Source: Sphingobium wenxiniae
GTDB taxonomy: Bacteria; Pseudomonadota; Alphaproteobacteria; Sphingomonadales; Sphingomonadaceae
Assembly: GCF_007830065.1 (NCBI RefSeq)
Contig: NZ_VLKK01000012.1
Location: 23,501-87,500, forward strand
DNA: 64,000 bases
Reading direction: 5' to 3'
The position numbers and the translations under genes are program-made. The notes under the pieces were generated by a model. It did no database searches and was not told the DNA's origin. It saw only the letters and a list, made by a program, of their open reading frames with translations. This document shows, piece after piece, positions 48,026 through 60,650 of this stretch (the first letter of the stretch is position 1; each line of letters starts with the position of its first letter).

Positions 48026-48550
48026 TCAAAGCCCATCGGCCTCCCGGTCATCCCGCTCTCCGCCGCATCCTTTGAGCGTGCCTTCCCCGAACGCGACCTG
48101 CACCCGGTCGGACCAGATGGCGTCGCTCATCCCGTCGCTGCACGGCCCTTCGCCGACCGTCATGGAAAAGCCCTCGCCCAGATAGCGGATCGTGCGCCGG
48201 TCTTCCCGCCGCTCCACGGCAAAGCGCATCGGCGGCTTGTCCGGCCGTTGCAGCGTGGCCGCCGACCCGTGCACCGTCACCGCCCAGAAAGGCTCGGTCC
48301 CGATGGCGCGGTATCCCTCTACCTCTTTCAACGCCGGCTCCGGAGCGGGGGCACCTGTTCCACGTGGAACCGGGGGCGCGGAATCGGAAAGCTTTTCCTT
48401 TGCCATGTCATTCGCGATTTCGGCCCTGCCGAGGATCGGCGCGCTCGCCGCCGCTGTCGTCCCGGCGGCATTGTCCGCGGCCGGAACGTCATCTTCTCCA
48501 CCGCATCCCGCCAGCGCCAGCGCCAGCACCAAAGGCAGCGCGCCCTTCAC
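48026..48550 (-). CDS. COG3650-like lipoprotein carrying a parS site
   Basis: 174 residues from a GTG start that overlaps the tag stop (GTGA), which decides the start. Lipobox ALAGC at about residue 16, then an Asp/Ala-rich spacer with PRGTGAPAPEP, and a domain GYRAIGTEPFWAVTVHG followed by CSDGMSDAIWSDRVQVAFG. This resembles COG3650 small membrane/lipoprotein domains. The outlying parS at 48356-48371 falls in the spacer. Function unknown. Confidence 0.8.
   Translation of the reverse strand: MKGALPLVLALALAGCGGEDDVPAADNAAGTTAAASAPILGRAEIANDMAKEKLSDSAPPVPRGTGAPAPEPALKEVEGYRAIGTEPFWAVTVHGSAATLQRPDKPPMRFAVERREDRRTIRYLGEGFSMTVGEGPCSDGMSDAIWSDRVQVAFGEGTLKGCGGERDDREADGL
48356..48371. other. parS: parS site 4 (outlying, intragenic)
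   Basis: TGTTCCACGTGGAACC is identical to site 3 except for the last base. It lies about 22.7 kb from site 3 and inside the lipoprotein spacer codons. Confidence 0.65.
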
Positions 48551-49110
48551 GCCGCGTCCCGCCGGAAGCAGTGCGCCGCGTGATCGTTGACCAGCCCGAC
48601 CGCCTGCATCCACGCATAAACGATGGTCGGCCCGACGAACTTGAAGCCGCGCTTCTTGAGGTCTTTCGACAGCGCCGCCGACAGGGGCGTCTGTGCGTGG
48701 ACGGTGACGCCGTCGCCCCGGCGCGGAACGCCATCGACGAAAGACCAGGCATAAGCGGCAAAATCCTCGCCCCGGTCCCGCATCCCGCAGAAGATCCGCG
48801 CGCCCCCGATCGTCGCCTCGATCTTCGCCCGCGCCCGCACGATGCCGGGATCGGCCATCAGCCGCTCCACATCGTCCGGTCCGAACGCCGCCACTTTGTC
48901 AGGATCGAACCCGGCAAAGGCCGCGCGGAACCCCTCGCGCTTGCGCAGGATGGTGATCCAGCTCAGCCCCGCCTGAAACCCTTCCAGCATCAGCGTTTCC
49001 CAAAGCATCCGCGAATCCCGCTCCGGCACGCCCCATTCGGCGTCATGATAGGCGCGGTACAGCGGGTCCGTCCCGACCCAGCTACAGCGGGACTGCTCCG
49101 CGCCGGCCAT
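48547..49110 (-). CDS. tag: DNA-3-methyladenine glycosylase I
   Basis: Base-excision repair enzyme removing 3-methyladenine. 187 residues: CSWVGTDPLYRAYHDAEWG with the first Cys/His zinc ligands, the LEGFQAGLSWITIL helix, and GFKFVGPTIVYAWMQAVGLVNDH plus HC for the C-terminal zinc and core. No SOS box seen upstream. It follows gyrB by 4 bases on the same strand. Confidence 0.95.
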   Translation of the reverse strand: MAGAEQSRCSWVGTDPLYRAYHDAEWGVPERDSRMLWETLMLEGFQAGLSWITILRKREGFRAAFAGFDPDKVAAFGPDDVERLMADPGIVRARAKIEATIGGARIFCGMRDRGEDFAAYAWSFVDGVPRRGDGVTVHAQTPLSAALSKDLKKRGFKFVGPTIVYAWMQAVGLVNDHAAHCFRRDAA

Positions 49111-49114
49111 GATC

Positions 49115-52174
<3,060 letters not shown>

Positions 52175-52188
<14 letters not shown>

Positions 52189-52774
52189 GCCCGGCGCGCG
52201 GCGCGATGGTGAAGAAGGGCAGGGCATGGTGCACGATCCACCCGATCGTCACCGCATAGAGCAGCGTCCCAATCCCCACGGTCCCGCCCAGCGCCCATCC
52301 CGCCGCGAGCACCGCGATCTCGATCCCCGTCCGCACCCATTTGACGGGCAAGCCGGTCCAACGGCAAAATCCGGTCATCAGCCCATCGCGCGGCCCCGGT
52401 CCCAATCCCGCGCCGATATAAGCTCCGCCCGCAATGCCGTTCAGCACGATGCCCGCCGCCAGCCAGCCGAAACGCACCGCATGACCTTCGGGCGTCGGCA
52501 GCAGCATCAGGCCGATATCCACGGCGGTGCCGATCACCACGATATTGCAGACCGTGCCGATCCCCGGCTTCTGCCGCAGCGGCCACCAGAGCAGCAGGAC
52601 CAGCGCCCCCACCAGATTGACTGTCATCCCGAAGCTGAGGCCAAGGCGCGGGCTAAGCCCCTGATGCAACACATCCCACGGATCGAGGCCCAGCCCGGCG
52701 CGCAGCATCAGCGCCATGGAAAAACCGTAGAGGCCAAGGCCCCAGAAAAGCTGGAAGAGGCGGCGGTGCATCAT
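52175..52774 (-). CDS. yczE: YczE/YitT-like membrane protein
   Basis: 199-residue inner-membrane protein with about five membrane segments; GLGLDPWDVLHQGLS and GAGLGPGPRDGLMTGFCRWTG are the conserved glycine motifs of the family. Role unknown. It is divergent from the MocR-type regulator at 52858, an arrangement known for YczR and its target yczE (established knowledge), so this regulator probably controls it. Confidence 0.85.
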
Positions 52775-52790
52775 GGCCTGACCATCTAGC

Positions 52791-52835
52791 TATAATGGCC
52801 TTTTACAAAACAGCCATTGTTCGGTAATTGGCCTT
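52791..52835. promoter_or_regulatory. Probable YczR operator and promoter region
   Basis: In the 83-base gap between divergent yczE and yczR, TATAAT (52791-52796) could be a -10 element. AATGGC (52794-52799) pairs with GCCATT (52813-52818), and AATTGGCCTT at 52826-52835 repeats the AATGGCCTT motif in direct orientation. MocR regulators bind such direct or inverted repeats; this is inference. Confidence 0.45.
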
Positions 52836-52857
52836 CGATTCTTGAAGATCGGAGCTA

Positions 52858-54327
52858 ATGGCGATGTCCATATCTTTCCTTCGGCCCCCTTCGCTGCTGC
52901 GGCTGCTGGGCGCGTGGCGCGCGGAAAACAGTCCGGAGCCTGCCTATCGCCAACTGGCGCAGGCATTGCGGATGCTGGTCCTGGACGGGCGCGTGGGCCT
53001 GAATGTCCGCCTGCCGGGGGAGCGGGAACTGGCAGGTGCGCTGGGCCTCAGCCGAACGACCGTGGCGGCCGCCTTCGACCGGCTGCGCGACGAAGGCTAT
53101 CTGGAAAGCCGGCAGGGATCGGGCACGCTCACCCGCCTGCCCGCCAGCCGCATCGCGCCGGTCGCGCCGGATATCGAGATGGGCAGCGGCGGCAATCTGC
53201 TCAACTGGACCCATGCCGCCCTCCCCGCCGCGCCCGGTGTGGGGCGTGCTCTCCAGACGGCGGTGGAGATGCTGCCCGCCTTTCTGGGCGATCTGGGCTA
53301 TGACCCGCTGGGCCTGCCGCCCCTGCGCCGCGCCATCGCCGCGCATTTCGAGCGGCGGGGATGTCCGACCAGCCCGGATCAGATCATCGTCACCAACGGC
53401 GCGCAGCAGGGTTTCTCGCTGCTCGTCCAATGGCTCGCGGGACCGGGCGACCGGGCGGTGATCGACCATCCCACCTATCATAATGTGATCCAGGCGTTGC
53501 AGCGCGCGCATGTCGTGCCTGTGCCGGTCGGCCTTCCCGCGCAGGGATGGGATATCGACGCGATGGAGGCGGCCTTTCGCCAGACGGCGCCGCGCTTCGC
53601 CTATGTGATCGCCGATTTCCACAACCCCACGGGCCGCAGCATGGACCCCGCCACGCGGCGGGCGCTGGCAGACGTCGCGGCCGCAACGCACACGCCGCTC
53701 ATCATCGACGAGACGATGGTGGCGATGGGGTTGGACTTCGCGCCGCCACCGCCGGTCGCGGTGCATGATCCGTCGGGGCGGCAGGTCATCACCTTGGGTT
53801 CGGCGAGCAAGATCTATTGGGGCGGCCTGCGCGTCGGGTGGATTCGTGCCGATCCCCAGACGATCGCGGCGCTTGGGCGGCTGCGGACGACGATGGACAT
53901 GGCCAGCCCGGTGATCGAGCAGCTCGCCGTCGCGCATCTGCTGGATGAAGGGAAGGGGCTTGGCCCGCAGGCGAAGCTGCTGCGCGACCGGCGCGATCAT
54001 CTGCTGGCGCTGCTGGAGCGGCATCTGCCCCATTGGCGGATCGAATCGCCCGCGGGGGGGCTATCCCTCTGGGCGGAAATGCCCGGCGCCGAAGCGACCG
54101 CGCTCGCCGCGCTGGCGGAAAGCCATGGCGTGCGCATCGCGCCCGGCCCGCGTTTCGGCGTCAGCGGCGCGTTCGAGCGGTTCCTGCGCCTGCCCTTCAC
54201 TTTGCCCAGGGAGCAACTTGCTGTGGGCGTCGAACGGCTGGCGCAGGCCGACGCGCGGCTCCATGCGCGGATGCCGGTGGGCCGCGACACGTCCGCGTTG
54301 GCGCTGGAGGCTGACCGGCTGATTTGA
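52858..54327 (+). CDS. yczR: MocR-type GntR/aminotransferase regulator (YczR-like)
   Basis: 489 residues. The N-terminal winged helix (residues about 25-95: PAYRQLAQALRMLVLDG, then LPGERELAGALGLSRTTVAAA) is fused to a fold-type I aminotransferase-like domain. The PLP lysine lies in TLGSASKIYWGG. VTNGAQQGFSLLVQWL and ADFHNPTGRS are also conserved. Predicted to regulate yczE in response to a PLP-linked ligand. The Shine-Dalgarno GGAG at 52851 would also suit ATG 52864. Confidence 0.85.
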   Translation: MAMSISFLRPPSLLRLLGAWRAENSPEPAYRQLAQALRMLVLDGRVGLNVRLPGERELAGALGLSRTTVAAAFDRLRDEGYLESRQGSGTLTRLPASRIAPVAPDIEMGSGGNLLNWTHAALPAAPGVGRALQTAVEMLPAFLGDLGYDPLGLPPLRRAIAAHFERRGCPTSPDQIIVTNGAQQGFSLLVQWLAGPGDRAVIDHPTYHNVIQALQRAHVVPVPVGLPAQGWDIDAMEAAFRQTAPRFAYVIADFHNPTGRSMDPATRRALADVAAATHTPLIIDETMVAMGLDFAPPPPVAVHDPSGRQVITLGSASKIYWGGLRVGWIRADPQTIAALGRLRTTMDMASPVIEQLAVAHLLDEGKGLGPQAKLLRDRRDHLLALLERHLPHWRIESPAGGLSLWAEMPGAEATALAALAESHGVRIAPGPRFGVSGAFERFLRLPFTLPREQLAVGVERLAQADARLHARMPVGRDTSALALEADRLI

Positions 54328-54425
54328 ATCATATGGAGACACGGAGCAAAGCCGGCAATGACCCCGCGTCTCCGCGCGAATATAATATGCGACCTTCGGC
54401 GCGGAAGGTCGACCGAGTGTCGAAG

Positions 54426-54466
54426 AAGAGGGCCGTGCGAACTCATGTCCGCGCGGCCCTCTTTTA
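54426..54466. terminator. Bidirectional terminator between yczR and ppa
   Basis: AAGAGGGCCG (54426-54435) pairs with CGGCCCTCTT (54454-54463), extended to about 14 pairs, and is followed on plus by TTTTATT. The genes converge here, and the left arm is preceded by an A-rich run. Confidence 0.75.
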
Positions 54467-54490
54467 TTGTCCTAAAAGAGGCGCGAAATG

Positions 54491-55030
54491 TCAGGCCGCC
54501 TTGCCGGCCTTGTAGCGCGCGATGGCCTCCAGCGTGATCTGGCGGGCGTCTTCCGCGCCGCCCCATGTGCCGACCCGCACCCACTTCTTCTTTTCCAGAT
54601 CCTTGTAGTGGGTGAAGAAATGCTCGATCTGCTCCATCACGATACCGGGCAGGTCGTCCTTTTCCTCGACGTTCGAATAATAGGGGAAGACTGAATCATG
54701 CGGTACGCAGACCAGCTTTTCATCGCCGCCCGCTTCGTCTTCCAGGTTCAGCACCGCGATCGGGCGGGCGGCCACGACGGCGCCGGGAATGAAGGGCGAG
54801 CGCGCGATGACCAGCGCGTCGAGCGGATCGCCGTCGGGCGACAGCGTATGCGGCACGAAGCCGTAATTCGCGGGATAGCGCATCGGCGTGTGCAGGATGC
54901 GATCCACGAACAGCGCGCCCGATGCCTTGTCGAACTCATATTTGACAGGCTCGCCGCCGACCGGAACCTCGATGATGACGTTCAGGCTGTTGGGCGGATC
55001 GTCGCCCACCGGGATCAGTTCGATATTCAT
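54491..55030 (-). CDS. ppa: Inorganic pyrophosphatase
   Basis: Hydrolyses pyrophosphate to drive biosynthesis. 179 residues of the family I type: VPVGGEPVKYEFDKASGALFVDR, the signature DGDPLDALV with catalytic Asp residues, and YKDLEKKKWVRVGTWGGAEDA. Start 55030 (MNIELIPVGDDPP) is preferred over the 26-residue extension. Standard length. Confidence 0.96.
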   Translation of the reverse strand: MNIELIPVGDDPPNSLNVIIEVPVGGEPVKYEFDKASGALFVDRILHTPMRYPANYGFVPHTLSPDGDPLDALVIARSPFIPGAVVAARPIAVLNLEDEAGGDEKLVCVPHDSVFPYYSNVEEKDDLPGIVMEQIEHFFTHYKDLEKKKWVRVGTWGGAEDARQITLEAIARYKAGKAA

Positions 55031-55067
55031 GAAATGGCCTTTTGATACGCGTTGGCGTTCGGGGTGA

Positions 55068-56999
55068 TTATGTTTTCGGTCTGAGCAGCCGGTCGAGGCT
55101 GCCTTCACCCTCTCCTGTCTTTTCGAGGCGCGGATAGCGCAGCCCGCCTGAATAATCGAGAGACAAAGTGCGGTAATATTTGTCCTGCTTGACGATGATC
55201 TGGACCGGCTTCTGTGGGGCGGTAGCTTGCTTTATCGCCGCCTTGAAGACATCGGCCGAATATTCATTGCCGTTCACCGCGACAATGGTGGAGCCCACCG
55301 CAAGGCCCGCCTTGAAAGCGGCGCTGTCCCAGACCACGGACGCGATTTCCCCGCTGTTCTTGACTGTGAGGCCGAGGCCGAAGCTCTGGTCCACGACCTT
55401 CTGCGCGCTCTCGACGGCCTTGGTGATGCTGCCCGGCGTGTCGCCATAGGCAAGGCGATAGCCGCCCAGCGTAAAGCCGCCCTTGGGCGTTTCCCGCGTC
55501 GTGCCATCCACATGTTTCTGGAAGAAGCCCGCCCAGTCATAGGGCGCGACATCGTTCAGCGTCCTGATGACATCGCCCCGATTATAGACGACCTGTCCCC
55601 AATCGCCCGGATTGATGCCGAAGAAGGCTCGGGCGAAATCATCCAGACCTTTCTTGCCCTTCGTCTGCTGGCGGAGGATCGCGTCGGCCTCCAGCCAGAT
55701 CATCAGGCCCTCATTATAATAATCCTCGGACCGCTGCCAGCTTGCCCAGCCCTTGGGACGGCGGGCGGAAATGACGGGGTCGAGCGTCGTGTCCTCCATC
55801 GGCCGCCATTCCCGGCCCTTTGCCGTGTCGAGCTTCGCCGCGATCTGGGCATAGGCGTCCAGCGTTTCCTGCTTGGAGAACAGGCCCGACCGCGCGCCCA
55901 GCACATAGCCCCAGAATTGCGTCTGCCCTTCATAGACCCACAGCAGATTGTCCTGCATCGGCGTGCGGAAATCGGGCGCCCACAGGAGGTCCGGGCGGCG
56001 GAACTTGCCGTCCCAGCTATGGGTGAACTCATGGGGCAGCAGATTGCGGTCCAGCAGCGCCTCGCCCGAATCCCAATTCTTGAAATAGCCCGGCTCGACC
56101 TGATTCTCCGAAGATCGGTGATGCTCCAGCCCGATGCCGCCCATCTCGTCGGTGATGGCGAGCAGGAAATCATAATGGTCGAAATGCGTGCTGCCGAACA
56201 GCGCCCTGGCCTCCGCCACCAGCTTCCTGTGCTTCGCCATCTGCTCGGGTTTGTAGTCCAGCTCGTCGGCGTCGTCGGCCACGATGTTCAGCATCACATT
56301 GCCGCCAAGGTCCACCGCCTTGAAATGGGTTCCCGCAAAGACCGGCGAATCCTGCAAGGCTTCATAGTCGATCACCTCATAGGTGACGCTGTTCCCGCTC
56401 CGCCGCCCGCGCAGCGCGGTCGCGGCCTGCCAGCCGGCGGGATAGGTGACGGTCGCCTGCACCGGAATCTGCCGGGTGAAATAGCCCGCCGGATAGAGGG
56501 ATACCGCCTCCCATTGGATGTTGAGCATCTTGGGCGTCACTACGACGCGGCCCTGACTGGGCGCGGTGGCGGACAGGAACTGGAATTGGGCGATGACTTC
56601 CTTCGCGCCCTGCGGCACGTCGATCTGAAAGGCGTAGACATCCAGCGGATCGCGCTTCCACGCCAGCGGCCTGCCGTTGGCGGTGAAGGTGAGGCCGGTG
56701 AGTTTTTCGATCTGCCCGCGCGGCGCGTGATTGCCCGGCAGCCATTGCGGCATCAGCAGGGTCATCGGACCGCTCGCCGCCACGGGGATGGTTTCCCTGA
56801 CCCGGAAGATCCGCTGCACCGTATCGGTCGCGTCCACCTCCAGCCGGATCGTGCCGCCGGGATAGGGCACGTCCTTCGGCGCGGGCGTGGCGTCGTTGAC
56901 GGGCAGGGCCGTTGGTTTGGAACGGATCGCTTCCTGCGCCTGGAGCGGGCTGGCGATGGCGGTGGAAAGGCAAAGGGCGGCAGCAAGGCTGCGGATCAT
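55068..56999 (-). CDS. M61 family glycyl aminopeptidase with PDZ domain
   Basis: 643-residue exported peptidase. Signal peptide (SLAAALCLSTAIASPLQAQ), N-terminal beta domain, the zinc motif HEFTHSW with downstream glutamate in LWVYEGQTQFWG, and a C-terminal PDZ domain (GLGLTVKNSGEIASVVW through AGLAVGSTIVAVNG). Related to Sphingomonas glycyl aminopeptidase. ppa lies 38 bases downstream on the same strand. Confidence 0.92.
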   Translation of the reverse strand: MIRSLAAALCLSTAIASPLQAQEAIRSKPTALPVNDATPAPKDVPYPGGTIRLEVDATDTVQRIFRVRETIPVAASGPMTLLMPQWLPGNHAPRGQIEKLTGLTFTANGRPLAWKRDPLDVYAFQIDVPQGAKEVIAQFQFLSATAPSQGRVVVTPKMLNIQWEAVSLYPAGYFTRQIPVQATVTYPAGWQAATALRGRRSGNSVTYEVIDYEALQDSPVFAGTHFKAVDLGGNVMLNIVADDADELDYKPEQMAKHRKLVAEARALFGSTHFDHYDFLLAITDEMGGIGLEHHRSSENQVEPGYFKNWDSGEALLDRNLLPHEFTHSWDGKFRRPDLLWAPDFRTPMQDNLLWVYEGQTQFWGYVLGARSGLFSKQETLDAYAQIAAKLDTAKGREWRPMEDTTLDPVISARRPKGWASWQRSEDYYNEGLMIWLEADAILRQQTKGKKGLDDFARAFFGINPGDWGQVVYNRGDVIRTLNDVAPYDWAGFFQKHVDGTTRETPKGGFTLGGYRLAYGDTPGSITKAVESAQKVVDQSFGLGLTVKNSGEIASVVWDSAAFKAGLAVGSTIVAVNGNEYSADVFKAAIKQATAPQKPVQIIVKQDKYYRTLSLDYSGGLRYPRLEKTGEGEGSLDRLLRPKT

Positions 57000-57148
57000 G
57001 GACGTCTCCGAAAAGGACTGGCCGGTCGGCCTAATGGCGTCAGCATGGCGGCGCGAAGCGGCCTCGTCCACCCTGCAACGGCCTGACGACATTATGCGAT
57101 AAAAAAGCGCGTTTCCTTGCAGCTTGTTTGCGGCTAAGGGCGCGTTCC

Positions 57149-58411
57149 ATGGCGAAAATCGAAACGCCGCGCCCGGTGCGCGGCACGCAGGACATGCTGG
57201 GCGGCACCCCCGAAGCGTTCCAGGAGCGTTTCGCGCATGTGGTCGCGACCTTTGACCGCGTGCGCAGGCTCTATGGCTTTCAACGCGTGGAAGTGCCCGT
57301 GTTCGAAGCGACGGCGGTGTTCGCCCGCTCGCTGGGCGAAAGCACGGACGTGGTGTCGAAGGAAATGTATACGTTCGAGGATCGCGGCGGCGACAGCATC
57401 ACCCTCCGCCCCGAGTTCACGGCGGGCATCTCCCGCGCGTACATCACCGAGGGCTGGCAGCAATATGCGCCGCTGAAGGTCGCGACGCATGGCCCGCTGT
57501 TCCGTTACGAGCGTCCGCAAAAGGGTCGCTTCCGTCAGTTCCACCAGCTCGACGCAGAAATCATCGGCGCGGGCGAGCCGGGCGCGGACGTGGAGCTGCT
57601 GGTCTTCGCCGATCAGTTGCTGCGGGAACTGGGCGTGTCGGATGGCGTGACGCTGACGCTCAACACGCTGGGCGATGCGGACAGCCGCGAGGCATGGCGC
57701 GCCGCGCTTATCGCCCATTTCGAGGCGCATCGCGCCCAGCTTTCGGAGGACAGCCTCGACCGCCTCCATCGCAATCCGCTGCGTATCCTCGACAGCAAGG
57801 ACCCGCGCGACCGCCCGGTGGCGGACAGCGCGCCGGACATCGATGCTTATCTCACCGACGAAGCGCGCGGCTTCTTTGAAAAGGTGACGGCGGGCCTCGA
57901 TGCGGCGGGCGTGGCGTGGGCGCGCAATGCCCGGCTGGTGCGCGGCCTCGATTATTATCGCCACACCGCGTTCGAGTTCATCACTGATCGTCTCGGCGCG
58001 CAGGGCACGGTGCTGGGCGGCGGCCGCTATGACGGGCTGATCGAGAATCTGGGCGGCCCCGCGACCCCGGCGGTCGGCTGGGCGGCGGGGATCGAGCGGC
58101 TGGCGATGCTGGTCGACCTGCCGGAGATCGCTCACCCGACCATCGCCGTCATCCCCATGGGCGAGGCGGCGGAAGCCAAGGCGACCGGCATCATTGCCGG
58201 CCTCCGCCGCGCGGGCATCGCCTGCGACATGGGCTATCGTGGCAATATGAAGAAGCGGATGCAGCGCGCCAATGCGAGCGGCGCGAAGTGGGCCGTAATC
58301 CTGGGCGACGATGAATTGGCGCGCGGCGAAGCAGCGGTCCGCAATCTCGGCACGGGGGAGCAGCAGGCGGTGGCGCTGGACGCGCTCATGGACATGCTGA
58401 CGGCGTTCTGA
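57149..58411 (+). CDS. hisS: Histidyl-tRNA synthetase
   Basis: Class II synthetase, 420 residues. PVRGTQDML, motif 2 [20 protein letters not shown], histidine motifs [13 protein letters not shown] and [10 protein letters not shown], and motif 3 [12 protein letters not shown] are all present, with a C-terminal anticodon domain. Start 57149 ([12 protein letters not shown]) drops a 7-residue extension. Its stop overlaps the prfA start (ATGA type), so hisS-prfA-prmC form an operon. Confidence 0.96.
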   Translation: MAKIETPRPVRGTQDMLGGTPEAFQERFAHVVATFDRVRRLYGFQRVEVPVFEATAVFARSLGESTDVVSKEMYTFEDRGGDSITLRPEFTAGISRAYITEGWQQYAPLKVATHGPLFRYERPQKGRFRQFHQLDAEIIGAGEPGADVELLVFADQLLRELGVSDGVTLTLNTLGDADSREAWRAALIAHFEAHRAQLSEDSLDRLHRNPLRILDSKDPRDRPVADSAPDIDAYLTDEARGFFEKVTAGLDAAGVAWARNARLVRGLDYYRHTAFEFITDRLGAQGTVLGGGRYDGLIENLGGPATPAVGWAAGIERLAMLVDLPEIAHPTIAVIPMGEAAEAKATGIIAGLRRAGIACDMGYRGNMKKRMQRANASGAKWAVILGDDELARGEAAVRNLGTGEQQAVALDALMDMLTAF

Positions 58412-59502
58412 TGCACATTTCCGCCGAACGCATCGCGCAGATCGAGGCGCGCCGGGACGAGGTGCAGGCGTCGATGACGCGCGCCGACCTGCCGCCGGAA
58501 GAGTTCGTGCGCCTCTCCAAGGAATATGCGGAGATCGAACCGGTGGCCAGGGCCGCGCATGAAGTGCGGCGGCTGCGGCAGGAACTCCTCGCGCTGGAGC
58601 AGATGGCGGGCGGCGAGGGGGCGGAGGCCGATCCCGCCATGCGCGAAATGGCGCAGGAGGAAATGCAACTCATCAAGGCGCGGTTGCCCGCTGCCGAACG
58701 GGCGCTGGCGCTGCAACTCCTGCCGCGCGATTCGGCCGATGCCCGCCCGGCCATGCTGGAAATCCGCGCGGGCACGGGCGGCGATGAAGCCGCGCTGTTC
58801 GCGGGCGACCTGTTCCGCATGTATCAGCGCTATGCCGACGCGCAGGGTTGGAAGATGGAGATGATATCCGCCAATGCGGCGGAAGTCGGCGGCTTCAAGG
58901 AAGTCGTCGCCAGCATCGCCGGCACCGGGGTCTTCGCCAAGCTGAAGTTCGAAAGCGGCGTCCACCGCGTCCAGCGCGTGCCCGTCACCGAAAGCGGCGG
59001 GCGCATTCATACCTCCGCCGCAACCGTCGCGGTTCTTCCCGAACCGGAGGAAGTGGACGTCCAGATTGCCGACAGCGACCTCAAGATCGACATCTATCGC
59101 GCGTCCGGTGCGGGCGGGCAGCATGTCAACACGACCGATTCCGCCGTTCGCATCACCCACTTGCCTTCGGGCCTTGTCGTGACGCAGCAGGACGAGCGGT
59201 CCCAGCACAAGAACAAGGCGAAGGCGATGCAGGTTCTGCGCGCGCGACTTTACGAACTGGAGCGCGAACGCGCCGCAGCCACGCAGGCGGGCGCGCGCAA
59301 GGCGATGGTGGGATCGGGCGATCGTTCCGAACGCATCCGCACCTATAATTTCCCGCAGGGCCGCGTGACCGACCATCGCATCAACCTGACCCTGCATCGC
59401 CTGCCCGAAATCCTCGAAGGGCCGGGCCTGTCCGAAGTCATCGATGCGCTGGTCGCGGAGGATGAGGCGGCCCGCCTCGCTCAGTTGGATGGCGTGGGAT
59501 GA
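58411..59502 (+). CDS. prfA: Peptide chain release factor 1
   Basis: Recognises UAA and UAG. 363 residues: the GGQ motif in [41 protein letters not shown], and [17 protein letters not shown]. The full length and layout match RF1, not RF2. Overlaps hisS by one base and is followed after 12 bases by prmC, its own methyltransferase. Confidence 0.96.
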   Translation: MHISAERIAQIEARRDEVQASMTRADLPPEEFVRLSKEYAEIEPVARAAHEVRRLRQELLALEQMAGGEGAEADPAMREMAQEEMQLIKARLPAAERALALQLLPRDSADARPAMLEIRAGTGGDEAALFAGDLFRMYQRYADAQGWKMEMISANAAEVGGFKEVVASIAGTGVFAKLKFESGVHRVQRVPVTESGGRIHTSAATVAVLPEPEEVDVQIADSDLKIDIYRASGAGGQHVNTTDSAVRITHLPSGLVVTQQDERSQHKNKAKAMQVLRARLYELERERAAATQAGARKAMVGSGDRSERIRTYNFPQGRVTDHRINLTLHRLPEILEGPGLSEVIDALVAEDEAARLAQLDGVG

Positions 59503-59514
59503 GGGCGGGCGGTC

Positions 59515-60345
59515 ATGACCGCGGTCGCTGAAAAGCTTCGTGCCGCCTCGGCCCTGCTTGAAACGGTGAGCGGCACGCCCCGGCTCGACGCTGAACTGCT
59601 GCTGGCGCATGTGCTGGGTCTGACGCGGAGCGACCTGCTGCTGCGCCAGCGCGACTTGGGCGTGCCGGCATCCTTCGACGGGCTGGTCGAGCGCCGCCTG
59701 AGCGGAGAGCCGGTCGCCTATATCACCGGCATCCGCGATTTCTGGACCATCAGCCTGCGGGTGACGCCCGATGTTCTCATCCCACGCCCGGACAGCGAAA
59801 CGCTGATCGAGGCAGCGGTCGCGCATTTCGCGGAGCGTCCTCCGCGCGCGGTGCTGGATCTGGGAACGGGGTCGGGCGCGCTGCTCCTCGCCGCGCTCGA
59901 TCAATGGCCGCAGGCGCGGGGGCTGGGCATCGACATTTCACCCGGTGCGCTGGGGGTGGCCAGGGAGAACGCCGCGCGCCTCGCCCTGTCGAATCGGGCG
60001 GATTTCCGCATCGGCGATTGGGCGGACGGGGTGAACGGGCCGTTCGACCTCATCCTTATCAACCCGCCCTATATCGCCCGCAACGCCCCCCTTTCGGGCG
60101 ATGTGCTGCACGAGCCGCAAGGCGCGCTGTTCGCCGGGGCGGAAGGACTGGACGATTATCGCCGCATCGCGCCGCAACTGCCGCGCTTGCTGAGCGACGG
60201 CGGCATGGCGGCGGTGGAGATCGGCCATGACCAGCGGGACAGCGTATCCGCGCTGTTCGCGGATAGGGGATTGGCCGTGGAGGCTCGCCGCGATCTGGCC
60301 GGGCATGACCGCTGCCTTGCCATCACGCCCCCCGCTGCGGATTGA
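59515..60345 (+). CDS. prmC: Release factor glutamine methyltransferase
   Basis: Methylates the glutamine of GGQ in release factors. 276 residues: N-terminal helical domain (LDAELLLAHVLGLTRSDLLL), the SAM loop VLDLGTGSGALLLAAL and the NPPY motif in LILINPPYIA. Operonic with prfA. No SOS or other special upstream sequence. Confidence 0.95.
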   Translation: MTAVAEKLRAASALLETVSGTPRLDAELLLAHVLGLTRSDLLLRQRDLGVPASFDGLVERRLSGEPVAYITGIRDFWTISLRVTPDVLIPRPDSETLIEAAVAHFAERPPRAVLDLGTGSGALLLAALDQWPQARGLGIDISPGALGVARENAARLALSNRADFRIGDWADGVNGPFDLILINPPYIARNAPLSGDVLHEPQGALFAGAEGLDDYRRIAPQLPRLLSDGGMAAVEIGHDQRDSVSALFADRGLAVEARRDLAGHDRCLAITPPAAD

Positions 60346-60650
60346 TAGCGGGATTTGCAGAGGGCATATACGAAATGACTTGGTTTATGCGGGCAAAGAC
60401 ACTACATGGGCGTTAGGGACGGCTCTGTCTTAAGGGTTTGGCCGATAGGCCGCTGATGGAAATAGCCGTCTTCCCGCTTCTTAAAGTCACGATGGCGCGG
60501 CGTGCCGATGCCTCTGGCAGCTAAGGGCAAAGGTCCGTGCGGACCTCTGTCCGGCGGAGCTATACGGCCTGATGAGCGGGCCGAGCTGGGGAATGGCGAC
60601 TGAACAGTGTCTTCAGTTAACTTTATCATGATGAACGCAAGGACCAGGTC
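60346..60650 (+). other. Structured leader region upstream of DUF4167
   Basis: A 305-base gap with no protein frame that I trust. It holds several short strong hairpins in a row: GGCC/GGCC around GATA at 60440-60451, AGGTCC/GGACCT around GTGC at 60531-60546, CGGCC/GGCCG at 60565-60583, and ACTGAA/TTCAGT at 60599-60617. The run ends 33 bases before the DUF4167 start. It may be a structured 5' UTR or a small RNA. I know no Rfam match. Confidence 0.4.

Noticed and set aside
55227..57086. 619-residue plus-strand frame opposite the M61 peptidase
   Set aside because: Low-complexity antisense translation without domains.
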